From contig DFDU01000026.1 in NCBI GenBank assembly GCA_002369325.1, positions 33,699-97,698 on the forward strand: DNA of 64,000 bases, in the 5' to 3' direction. Position 1 is the first letter of the stretch. The number at the start of each line of letters is the position of its first letter. This document shows, in pieces, positions 8,396 through 16,220 of the stretch. The translations under genes were made by a program, and so were the position numbers. This DNA comes from Lachnospiraceae bacterium UBA3820 (GTDB taxonomy: Bacteria; Bacillota; Clostridia; Lachnospirales; Lachnospiraceae). The notes under the pieces are model-generated. The model did not search any database. It was not told the origin of the DNA and was given only the letters and a program-made list of their open reading frames with translations.

Positions 8396-9304
8396 CTATA
8401 TAACAATCACTATTTCCAGTTTGAATATCCCTTTGTTAAACGCAGCTTCAACCTTGTATCCATGTTTTTTGCAAAGCCTTTTTACAACATATAAACCAAG
8501 TCCGCTGCCTTCCCCATGCCGGTCTTTGGAGCGAACAAAAGGTTCAAATATTTCATCAACATCTATATCATAGTCTTCGGATACATCGTTTTCGAAAATC
8601 AATTTTACGAAAGAGTTTTTTTCGTCAAATAAAACAGAAAGTTCGAGTGTATTTTCTGCATATTTTCTTGCATTTGAAAAAATATTTTCTATTATTCTTC
8701 TTAAGTCATGTTCATCCGACTGTATCACTAAATCCTTTTCAGGTATGGAAAATTTGGCTTCTATGCCTCTTGCTTCTATCCAATCATTTTGCTCGAGCAC
8801 TATTTCTGATATAAACGGAACAAGTGCTATTTCCTGTTTTGAAACCGGCTCATTGTTTTCAACAAGCGACACATCAAGGAAATCATCCGATAACTCGCGT
8901 AGAAAGCCCACCTTTTTTAAAACGATACCGAGGTATTCCCTTTCCTTATCAGAAAGCTCCTTTGACTTGTTGATCAATTGCAAATATCCGTCAACGGATG
9001 TAAGCGGCGTTCTGAAATCATGTGATATACCGGCAATTATCCTTTGAAGATGCTCCCTGTCGACAGCATATTTCTTAAGCTTTTCCTCATACTCACCGGT
9101 ATAATCATTTATCGCATTGGCAAGCTCAATGCTTGAAGCACCAAAAGAATCAACCGTGACCGGCTGACTCTTTTGACCTTCCTTTTTTTCAGTTATCTGA
9201 TCGGTTATGCTGTGCATTTCCTTCTTTAATACGCTAAGTTTTATAAATAACCACACACATACCGCAAAAAGCAACACACACGCGAAAACTAATAACTTAT
9301 CCAT
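8396..9304 (-). CDS. Sensor histidine kinase
   Basis: A 302-residue kinase with one N-terminal membrane helix (about 4-25), a short linker and no sizeable extracellular domain. HisKA dimerisation domain with phospho-acceptor His95 (GISHDFRTPLTS), and an ATPase domain with N box (ENIFSNARKYA) and G box (GEGSGLGLYVVKRL). The lack of an outer sensor domain is typical of intramembrane-sensing kinases that work with ABC transporters. It is the last gene of the operon response regulator - ABC ATPase - permease - kinase. It probably senses an antimicrobial peptide or envelope stress through the transporter; this is inferred from gene order. Confidence 0.88.
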   Translation of the reverse strand: MDKLLVFACVLLFAVCVWLFIKLSVLKKEMHSITDQITEKKEGQKSQPVTVDSFGASSIELANAINDYTGEYEEKLKKYAVDREHLQRIIAGISHDFRTPLTSVDGYLQLINKSKELSDKEREYLGIVLKKVGFLRELSDDFLDVSLVENNEPVSKQEIALVPFISEIVLEQNDWIEARGIEAKFSIPEKDLVIQSDEHDLRRIIENIFSNARKYAENTLELSVLFDEKNSFVKLIFENDVSEDYDIDVDEIFEPFVRSKDRHGEGSGLGLYVVKRLCKKHGYKVEAAFNKGIFKLEIVIVI

Positions 9305-9367
9305 CTTTCAACATTCCCAACATATATTGTTATGCTATTTTAATCCTACGTCACCTAACGACATCTC

Positions 9368-10096
9368 TTATTTATATAATCTCTTTTTCATAAATATATA
9401 TGATAATCCGCCCCAAATCAAGGTCTCAACCACGAAACTAAAGATAATTGCGGCAACCATTCCGCCATTTATATTACCGGAAAATATTTCAATCGGTTCG
9501 CCCATAAGCGTCCATCTGTATAGCTTCATCATTTTTGTCGGGCTGTCCTGAAATAACATGTCGGCGATTGAACAAATAACAGTGTCAAGAATCATAAATC
9601 TGAGATAACAAATCAATGCACCGATTCCGCTTCTAAAGGTGGTTATAATTAAAACGCCGACTATCGCCGAATGAAGTATTACAATGAAAAACAGCAAAAG
9701 TCTTATATAGACATCCTCCATTTCGCCATATCCCTTAATGCTTCCTAAGATTAAGGTTGTCACAAGATATCCAAAGCTTACAATACCCGTAACGGTACCT
9801 CCGATTACAAGACACTTGCTTATCAGTATTTTCATGGGGCTTTTTCCACTCATAACCTCATAATAAACCGTTCTGTTTGCAAAAACGATAGCCGTAAGAA
9901 CAGCTGTAATCATAGCAACATACACAATCATAAGCATAGCCGTGTCCGAACCTACAATTGTAAGAAAATCTCCTGCATCTTCAGGCTTATTCAAAAGTGG
10001 AACACCTACACTGAAAAAAATCAACACAAGTACCATAAGCCAAAATCTCATCAGCTTTGTCATTCTATACCATTCTGCCTTAAGTAATCTGTTCAT
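9368..10096 (-). CDS. ABC-2 type transporter permease
   Basis: A 242-residue integral membrane protein with about six hydrophobic helices and a short basic N-terminus (MNRLLKAEWYRMTKLMRFW) of the form common in LanE/LanG or BcrB-like permeases. It begins 13 bases after the ATPase stop codon, so the two form a transporter. Such modules export or exclude lantibiotics and bacitracin-like compounds. Only one permease is present, so the active transporter may use it as a homodimer. The substrate is not deducible. Confidence 0.8.
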   Translation of the reverse strand: MNRLLKAEWYRMTKLMRFWLMVLVLIFFSVGVPLLNKPEDAGDFLTIVGSDTAMLMIVYVAMITAVLTAIVFANRTVYYEVMSGKSPMKILISKCLVIGGTVTGIVSFGYLVTTLILGSIKGYGEMEDVYIRLLLFFIVILHSAIVGVLIITTFRSGIGALICYLRFMILDTVICSIADMLFQDSPTKMMKLYRWTLMGEPIEIFSGNINGGMVAAIIFSFVVETLIWGGLSYIFMKKRLYK

Positions 10097-10109
10097 AATC
10101 TTATCCTCC

Positions 10110-11039
10110 CTACTCTATATTTTTTCCTGTTTTTTTAAGGTAATACTCTTCCAGACTTTCACCCTCTTCGCAAAGTCTGGTAATCACAAAGCCGGCATCT
10201 GTTATAGCCTTTGAAAGCTTAACCATATCATCTATGCCTTCATACAAACGAAGCTCATCTCCCTCTCTTACCTTGAAATCCTTAATCAAAAGCTTCTTTT
10301 CTATAAATGCAGCCGTCTCGGAAATTCTGTCAGTCTTAAGAGATACATAATTTCTTGCATGCTCTATCATCTCTTCTTTGGAGAGCTTTTCTACAAGCTT
10401 ACCCTCATTAATAATTATAAAATCGGTACAAAGCTCGTATAGCTCAGTCAGAAGGTGACTCGATATAAGAATTGTCTTCTTCTCCTCCACACAAAGTCTT
10501 TTAAGTATATGTCTTACATAAGCGATGCCCTCCGGATCGAGTCCGTTTACAGGTTCGTCCAAAACAAGTACATCCGGATCCGGCAAAAGTGCCATACCTA
10601 TTCCGAGTCTTTGCTTCATACCAAGCGAAAATTTCTTTACCGTTTTTCCCTCTGTATCCGAAAGTCCGACAAATTCGAGCATCTCATCAATCCTGTTTTT
10701 ATCTGCCACGCCACGAATATATCGAACAAATTCCATATTTTGTTTTGCGGTCATACCGCCCTCGATAATCGGAGTTTCAATCATAAAGCTTATACGGTCC
10801 CTTACCTTATCTATCTCCTTTTCACCTTTTTTACCAAACAGGCTAAGCTCCCCGGCAGTTGGCATGGCCAGACCGCCTATCATTTTCATAATGGTTGTCT
10901 TTCCCGCGCCGTTGGGACCGATAAGTCCGTAAATGCGTCCCTGTTCTATATCAAAAGAAACATTATCGACAACAGTACTCTTTTTTCCTTTGTTTTTATA
11001 TATTTTTGTAATATTATTAAGACTGATTACGCTTGACAT
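10110..11039 (-). CDS. ABC transporter ATP-binding protein (BcrA/LanF-like)
   Basis: Starts at the ATG at 11039, which follows GGGAGAG with good spacing; an upstream in-frame codon at 11072 is less likely. About 309 residues. Walker A GPNGAGKTTIMK, signature SLGMKQRLGIG, Walker B VLVLDEPVNGLDPEG and a switch His region (ISSHLL) are all present, followed by a C-terminal extension of about 90 residues typical of bacitracin/lantibiotic-immunity ATPases. It pairs with the downstream permease. A 128-base gap separates it from the response regulator gene; that gap is AT-rich and could hold an internal promoter, but no clear -35/-10 pair was found. Confidence 0.9.
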   Translation of the reverse strand: MSSVISLNNITKIYKNKGKKSTVVDNVSFDIEQGRIYGLIGPNGAGKTTIMKMIGGLAMPTAGELSLFGKKGEKEIDKVRDRISFMIETPIIEGGMTAKQNMEFVRYIRGVADKNRIDEMLEFVGLSDTEGKTVKKFSLGMKQRLGIGMALLPDPDVLVLDEPVNGLDPEGIAYVRHILKRLCVEEKKTILISSHLLTELYELCTDFIIINEGKLVEKLSKEEMIEHARNYVSLKTDRISETAAFIEKKLLIKDFKVREGDELRLYEGIDDMVKLSKAITDAGFVITRLCEEGESLEEYYLKKTGKNIE

Positions 11040-11167
11040 ATATTCTCTCCCTCTCTTTCTTTTTACGATCAAACAATTACGTCATATATCCGTATGCAAT
11101 CTCTTTCTTTATAACCATAATAAAATACAATGGTTAATCAAATGTAAAGAAAAAGGTTAAGAAAAAG

Positions 11168-11935
11168 TTAACTTTTTCTCAACCTGTATCCCATGCCCCA
11201 AACGGTTTCTATATAATCAAAGTCATCATACTTTTTAAGCTTGCTTCTTAGATTACTCATATGAACCTTAAGTGTCGTATCCTCCACAAGATACTCTTCG
11301 TTCCATATACTCTCGTATATATTTGCCTTTGAAAAAAGCTTGGTCGGATTGCTTAATAAAAGCTCAAGTATTTCAAATTCCCTGGCTGTAAGATCGAGTT
11401 CTGACCTTGTACCTTCTTCATTTTCGGAAGCTGCATCCTCAAATTTAATATATACCCGCTTTGACTCTGTATCCATTATCAGATTCTTATATGTTAATTT
11501 TTTGCTTTCCTGCATTTTATCCGAAGCATCTTTCCCACCTGCCTGTTTATATCCATTGCCGGATATATTTTTGCTTCTTCTTAGGACCGCTTCTATACGA
11601 ACTATAAGCTCGTCCAAATCAAACGGCTTTGTCATATAATCATCTGCACCGAGCCTTATCATTTCTATTTTTGAATGCACCGAATCCTTAGCCGAAAGAG
11701 CAATAACCGGCAAATCCGAATAAGTTCTTAACTCGCTTAATACATTATCTCCGCTTTTGAACGGAAGCATAATATCAAGAATAGCAAGATCGAACTCACA
11801 TGCCCTATCCTTCAAAAGCTTTGCCGCCTTTATTCCGTCAAATACACTTTCCGTTTCGTAGGAGTTTTCCTCCAGATATACCTTTATAAGATTGTTGATT
11901 TCTTTATCATCTTCGATAATTAAAATTTTAGTCAT
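11168..11935 (-). CDS. OmpR/PhoB-family response regulator
   Basis: The start at 11935 is chosen for its upstream AGGAAAGG; about 255 residues. Receiver domain with acidic pair EDD (8-10), phospho-acceptor Asp54 (AILDIMLPF) and conserved Lys (MTKPFD), then a somewhat long linker, then an OmpR-type winged-helix domain (LTAREFEILELLLSNP ... KLKKYD ... VWGMGYRL). It is the first gene of the operon with the ABC transporter and histidine kinase and presumably activates it. Confidence 0.92.
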   Translation of the reverse strand: MTKILIIEDDKEINNLIKVYLEENSYETESVFDGIKAAKLLKDRACEFDLAILDIMLPFKSGDNVLSELRTYSDLPVIALSAKDSVHSKIEMIRLGADDYMTKPFDLDELIVRIEAVLRRSKNISGNGYKQAGGKDASDKMQESKKLTYKNLIMDTESKRVYIKFEDAASENEEGTRSELDLTAREFEILELLLSNPTKLFSKANIYESIWNEEYLVEDTTLKVHMSNLRSKLKKYDDFDYIETVWGMGYRLRKS

Positions 11936-11995
11936 ATTGCAACCTTTCCTGTTGTTTACTGTTATTGTCAAGAATAAATGTAATAGCGTCGATAT

Positions 11996-12988
11996 TTATC
12001 TTTTGCAGAATTTTCCCTGATAAGCACCAAGCTCCTTCATTCGTTTGTGAAGTGTATTAAGCACCTTCTTTTTATCCCCCGACCAGGTCGGCGCTATAAG
12101 AATTTTTTTCGGTCCGTCCCCCGTTACCCTGTGTATAACCACCTCGGGATTTATATTTTCCAGGCACTCTATCACAAGTGAAATATAGCTTTCCAAATCT
12201 AAAACCTCAAACATGCCACAGCGATATTCGTCAGCAAGATCGGTATCCTCTAGCACGTGCAAAAGCTGGAGCTTTATTCCAAAGGGTTTTTTTGAATTAA
12301 CATACCTGATTGTTTCAAGCATCATATCCTTTGTTTCAAACGGAAGCCCGAGTATTATATGTGTTATATACGGAATACCTATATCATCAAGTTTTTTTAC
12401 GGCATCGTCATATACAGCAAGAGGATATCCGCGACGTATATACTCTGCCGTTTTCTCGTGAATAGTCTGAAGCCCGAGCTCAATCCAGATGAATTTACCC
12501 TCTGCTACATCTATACTATCCGTCTCACTTACCGGTATGTTTTTTACACTGCTACTGCAAAACTCAATTTTCAGTTCCCTTAACAATCCAATAACTTCAT
12601 CTGAAAGACAATCCGGTCTTGTCGCTATTGATATGCCTGCGACATCCTTATGTGAAAGTGCTTCCGTCCATATCCTTCGCAAATATTCGATATCTCCGTA
12701 TGTATTGGTAAACGCCTGAAAATAAATAATAAACTTGTTACCGATTTTTTTATCAAACTTTTCAACACCTGCTTTTATCTGTTCCGTTACGGATTTACCC
12801 TTTACAGCAAAATCACCGCTGCCTCCTTTACTGCAAAAAATACAGCCGCGAGTACCAAGCTTTCCGTCCCTGTTGGGACAGGTAAGCCCTGCATCCACGG
12901 CTATCTTATAAAGCTTCTCGCCATATGTATTTTTTAAATATGCATTTAAAGAATTATACGGTTTTCCGAGCCAATTAGTAAAATCCAT
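11996..12988 (-). CDS. Radical SAM protein, TIGR01212/YhcC family
   Basis: A 330-residue protein with the family's characteristic start NSLNAYLKNTYGEKLYKI, followed by the widely spaced cluster cysteines in LTCPNRDG and GCIFC. Members of this family are widespread and their reaction is still not firmly established. The stop codon lies 60 bases before the response regulator start. No obvious functional partner is next to it. The family call is confident and the function is open. Confidence 0.88.
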   Translation of the reverse strand: MDFTNWLGKPYNSLNAYLKNTYGEKLYKIAVDAGLTCPNRDGKLGTRGCIFCSKGGSGDFAVKGKSVTEQIKAGVEKFDKKIGNKFIIYFQAFTNTYGDIEYLRRIWTEALSHKDVAGISIATRPDCLSDEVIGLLRELKIEFCSSSVKNIPVSETDSIDVAEGKFIWIELGLQTIHEKTAEYIRRGYPLAVYDDAVKKLDDIGIPYITHIILGLPFETKDMMLETIRYVNSKKPFGIKLQLLHVLEDTDLADEYRCGMFEVLDLESYISLVIECLENINPEVVIHRVTGDGPKKILIAPTWSGDKKKVLNTLHKRMKELGAYQGKFCKR

Positions 12989-13012
12989 ATATTTTTTTAC
13001 CTCTGCAACACA

Positions 13013-13504
13013 TTACCACTCATACCTGTGAAGCTGTCCCTGTTCCTCCAGATTAGGAAAATCCAGCTGACGCAAGGCTTCATAAAGCACAATCGCAACA
13101 GAATTCGAAAGGTTGAGAGAACGTTCGTCCTTAACCATCGGTATGCGGATGCATGTTTCCCTGTTATCCAGAAGAATCTCCTCAGGTATGCCGGCACTTT
13201 CCTTACCGAACATTATATAGGCATCCTCCTCGTAGGAAACATCAGTATATTTCTGCTTCGACTTTGTGGTCGCCATATAAATCTTCGCACCGGGATTCCT
13301 GTTAAGGAAATCATTATAATCATCATAAACCGTCACATCAAGCTTATCCCAATAATCAAGTCCGGCACGCTTTAACATTTTATCATTTAATCTAAAGCCC
13401 AAAGGCTCAATCAGATGAAGCCTTACTCCCGTTGCCACACAGGTACGTCCGATGTTACCGGTGTTCGCAGGCATTTCGGGCTCGAGCAAAACTATATTAA
13501 GCAT
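13013..13504 (-). CDS. trmL: tRNA (cytidine(34)-2'-O)-methyltransferase TrmL
   Basis: A 163-residue SPOUT methyltransferase that methylates the wobble ribose of tRNA-Leu isoacceptors. Typical opening NIVLLEPEMPANTGNIGRTC and the knotted C-terminal SAM site (MFGKESAGIPEEI ... IPMVKDERSLNLSNSVAI). Length matches the family. It overlaps the aminotransferase gene upstream by eight bases, so the two are translationally coupled. Confidence 0.92.
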   Translation of the reverse strand: MLNIVLLEPEMPANTGNIGRTCVATGVRLHLIEPLGFRLNDKMLKRAGLDYWDKLDVTVYDDYNDFLNRNPGAKIYMATTKSKQKYTDVSYEEDAYIMFGKESAGIPEEILLDNRETCIRIPMVKDERSLNLSNSVAIVLYEALRQLDFPNLEEQGQLHRYEW

Positions 13505-14672
13505 TTTTCTCCCTCAGTCTTTGTATAAAGCTGTTAATTCTTCCCATAGCCTCTCGTAATTCCTCTATCGAGTATGCATAAGATATTCTAAGGAAGCCCT
13601 CACCGCAGTCACCGAAAGCGGTTCCCGGAACAACCGCAAGCTTCTCCTCCTGAAGAAGTCTTGTAGCAAATTCGTCACTCGTAAGTCCGAATTCCTTTAT
13701 GCATGGGAACATATAAAATGCTCCTCTCGGCTCAAAGCAGGGAAGTCCCATTTCCTCAAACGCCTTAAGAAGAAAATGTCTTCTCTTATCATAAGACTCT
13801 CTCATCTTTTCGATGTCCTTGTCTCCCTCTTTTATGGCACTTATGGCTGCATACTGACTTGTAGTCGGTGCACACATGATAGCAAACTGATGAACCTTGG
13901 TCATCTGCTCTGCTATAACCTGCGGAGCAAGAGCATAACCAAGTCTCCAACCGGTCATTGCATATGCCTTAGAGAAACCGTTTATTATAATCGTTCTTTC
14001 CTTCATATCAGGAAATGAACCTATGGTGCAATGTTTTTCACCGCCGTATGTAAGCTCCGAATAAATCTCATCCGAGATAACAAATATATCCTTTTCTTTA
14101 CAGATATCAGCAATCGGTTCAAGGTCTTCCTTCGTCATGATGGCACCTGTAGGATTGCTCGGATAAGCAAGTATAAGAATCTTGGTCTTGTCGGTTATTG
14201 CCGCAAGAAGCTCTTCCGGAGTAAGTCTGAATTCATTTTCATTTTTAAGCTCTATAGTTACAGGCACACCACCCGCAAGCTCAACGCAAGGCAGATATGA
14301 CACATAGCAAGGCTGAGGGATGATAACCTCATCACCCGGGTCAAGCATGGCACGAAGAGCAACATCAATACCCTCACTGCCGCCTACCGTAAGAAGCGCC
14401 TCATGCTTATAATCATAATCTACATCGTATTTTCTCTTATACCACTTGCAGATTTCTTCTCTTAACTCAAGAAGTCCGGAGTTTGAAGTATAGAAGGTTC
14501 TTCCTTTTTCAAGAGAGTAAATACCCTCTTCACGAATGTGCCAAGGCGTGTCAAAATCCGGCTCGCCGACACCGAGCGAAATAGCGTCAGGCATCTCGCT
14601 TACTATATCAAAAAATTTTCTTATGCCCGAAGGCTTAATGTCCTGAATAGTTTTGGATAATGGATTTCTCAT
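13497..14672 (-). CDS. PLP-dependent class I/II aminotransferase
   Basis: A 391-residue fold-type I aminotransferase. The Schiff-base lysine is in the motif INGFSKAYAMTGWRLGY; the PLP-ribose/Asn motif YPSNPTGA and the Tyr motif DEIYSELTYG are present. The sequence is closest in style to PatA/AspC-like enzymes acting on aspartate or aromatic amino acids; exact substrate unclear. Its start codon overlaps the Lrp-family regulator's stop (ATGA), forming a lrp - aminotransferase - trmL unit. The regulator probably responds to an amino acid handled by this enzyme. Confidence 0.88.
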   Translation of the reverse strand: MRNPLSKTIQDIKPSGIRKFFDIVSEMPDAISLGVGEPDFDTPWHIREEGIYSLEKGRTFYTSNSGLLELREEICKWYKRKYDVDYDYKHEALLTVGGSEGIDVALRAMLDPGDEVIIPQPCYVSYLPCVELAGGVPVTIELKNENEFRLTPEELLAAITDKTKILILAYPSNPTGAIMTKEDLEPIADICKEKDIFVISDEIYSELTYGGEKHCTIGSFPDMKERTIIINGFSKAYAMTGWRLGYALAPQVIAEQMTKVHQFAIMCAPTTSQYAAISAIKEGDKDIEKMRESYDKRRHFLLKAFEEMGLPCFEPRGAFYMFPCIKEFGLTSDEFATRLLQEEKLAVVPGTAFGDCGEGFLRISYAYSIEELREAMGRINSFIQRLREKNA

Positions 14673-15151
14673 GGTACGATTGCCAACCTTTCATCTTTCT
14701 TAACGACATCAAATATAATGCCGTGATCCTTAAATTTCTTTAAAACAAAATTAGTGGAAGTACTTACAACGGTTTCCATTACCGCAAGCTTGTTAGACAC
14801 GAACATGGAAACCTCCTTTAAGGTTTTACCCTGAAGGATTACGGTAAAATCAAAGGCACCTGCCATAAGATAAACCGCACTTACCTCCTCAAAATTGTAT
14901 ATTCTCTCTGCGATTTTGTCAAAGCCCTGTCCACGCTGAGGTGTAACCTTAATCTCGATAAGCGCGGTAACCTTTTCCTCCGCAACCTTATCCCAGTCAA
15001 TCATGGTATGATATCCGCAGATAATCTTCTTATCCTCCATCGCCTTAATGTCCGCCGCGACCGCTGCCTCATCAAGTCCGAGCATATCCGCTATATCCTT
15101 TGCGGAAAGCTTGCTGTCATTTTCCAAAAGCTTCAAAATCTCAGTATTCAT
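14669..15151 (-). CDS. Lrp/AsnC-family transcriptional regulator
   Basis: About 160 residues. Two close ATG codons are available; the second (15151) is preferred because AGAGG lies seven bases upstream, while the first (15157) is only one base from it. N-terminal winged HTH (LLENDSKLSAKDIADMLGL) and a RAM effector domain (IEIKVTPQRGQGFDKIAE, YLMAGAFDFTVILQG). A 15-bp palindrome sits directly upstream of the ribosome binding site. It is coupled to the aminotransferase gene and likely controls it in response to an amino acid. Confidence 0.88.
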   Translation of the reverse strand: MNTEILKLLENDSKLSAKDIADMLGLDEAAVAADIKAMEDKKIICGYHTMIDWDKVAEEKVTALIEIKVTPQRGQGFDKIAERIYNFEEVSAVYLMAGAFDFTVILQGKTLKEVSMFVSNKLAVMETVVSTSTNFVLKKFKDHGIIFDVVKKDERLAIVP

Positions 15152-15168
15152 ATTCATACCTCTTTTCT

Positions 15169-15183
15169 ACCACAGCCTGTGGT
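15169..15183. promoter_or_regulatory. 15-bp palindrome upstream of the Lrp-family gene
   Basis: ACCACAG-C-CTGTGGT, a 7-bp perfect inverted repeat centred on one base and lying six bases upstream of the Shine-Dalgarno sequence. It may be an autoregulatory operator or an mRNA hairpin controlling translation. No poly-U run follows on the minus strand, so it is not a classic terminator. Confidence 0.4.
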
Positions 15184-15223
15184 TAATTTATTTAAACTGT
15201 ACATTCAAAAATCCTATCACAAA

Positions 15224-16210
15224 CTATATCATATCAATAATCTTATAAACCTCGTCACCCTTAACCGGCGAAAGAAATCTTGTCTCGGGAGCATCCTGCG
15301 CTCCAAGTATAACTGATTTATTATTATCGCCCGTAACGGTTCCGATAACCCGGGCAACAATTCCCGATTCGGATAGTCTTTTTTCCAAATCATTTTCTTC
15401 TATCCCGTCATCTCTTATGACCGCGAGCAAAGCTCCGGTTCCGTCCAGAAGATATGGATTAATATCAAAATAATTACATATCTCTACAGTTTCCTGTCTG
15501 ATCGGAATTTCTGCATGTTTTATATTTATTCCGTGCTTTATCCTGACTCCGAGCTGCCAGAGCGCTCCGTATATACCACCCTGCGACACATCATGCATAT
15601 AAAGCACATCCTCACCTAAAACCTCAAGAAGCTTATCAGCCTTATCCTTTATATTATACTCGCTTTTATCAAAATATGCTCTTTCTATGTAGCTTTTGGC
15701 AAATCTTGATGATAATTCCTCAGTCTTTTTTCTGGCAATGATATCCGTTCCCATAATTCCTGCAAGCCCGAGCATTACTATCTTATCACCTTCGCTTACC
15801 TTCTTTATACTTTTTTTATCGGAAATACCATATGCCGTTACAACAAAGCTTGCATAATTATAAACTTTTCCAATCTGCGTATGTCCGCCGAGTATTTGTA
15901 TATCCGCTTCGTCCGCAAGCTCATTAAACTCTTTCATATAAAGCTTGATATTCTCTTCCGTAACACTCTCAGGCAAAAGCATAACAATACGTACACCGCT
16001 TATTTGACTTTGCGATACAGCAAGATTATTTAAGGCCTTGACCCAGGCAATATATGGTGTGGCAGCCACTCCCTCAGAAGCAGCGACAAAGTTTGCAAGA
16101 GAATAATCACAGCCTATGCCGGCACCCTGAACCATATCCTTATTATGTTTTCTGATATGCTTGATAACCGAGCGTGTATTCACAAGCTCACTTACAGTAC
16201 CCAACTCCAT
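15224..16210 (-). CDS. AIR synthase-related (PurM/HypE fold) protein
   Basis: A 328-residue protein of the PurM superfamily (PurM, PurL, ThiL, SelD, HypE). Visible features: an N-terminal nucleotide-binding half with GAGIGCDYSLANF and ILGGHTQIG, and a C-terminal half with MHDVSQGGIYGALWQLG, matching the DxxxGG motif of the HypE subgroup. No other hyp gene and no NiFe hydrogenase gene is nearby, and the C-terminal Cys of true HypE is absent (it ends YKIIDMI). It is therefore probably a free-standing homologue of unknown substrate. Its ribosome binding site overlaps the stop codon of the VanW gene. Confidence 0.65.
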   Translation of the reverse strand: MELGTVSELVNTRSVIKHIRKHNKDMVQGAGIGCDYSLANFVAASEGVAATPYIAWVKALNNLAVSQSQISGVRIVMLLPESVTEENIKLYMKEFNELADEADIQILGGHTQIGKVYNYASFVVTAYGISDKKSIKKVSEGDKIVMLGLAGIMGTDIIARKKTEELSSRFAKSYIERAYFDKSEYNIKDKADKLLEVLGEDVLYMHDVSQGGIYGALWQLGVRIKHGINIKHAEIPIRQETVEICNYFDINPYLLDGTGALLAVIRDDGIEENDLEKRLSESGIVARVIGTVTGDNNKSVILGAQDAPETRFLSPVKGDEVYKIIDMI

Positions 16211-16220
16211 GCTTTAACTC

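Noticed and set aside
10455..11036. Plus-strand frames of up to 193 codons opposite the ABC ATPase gene
   Set aside because: The minus strand carries all ABC motifs in the same region; the plus-strand frames lack start signals and any family resemblance.
11936..11995. A TTGACA just upstream of the response regulator as its promoter
   Set aside because: No -10-like hexamer is found at 16-18 bases from it; the gene may be transcribed from upstream or from an unrecognised promoter.
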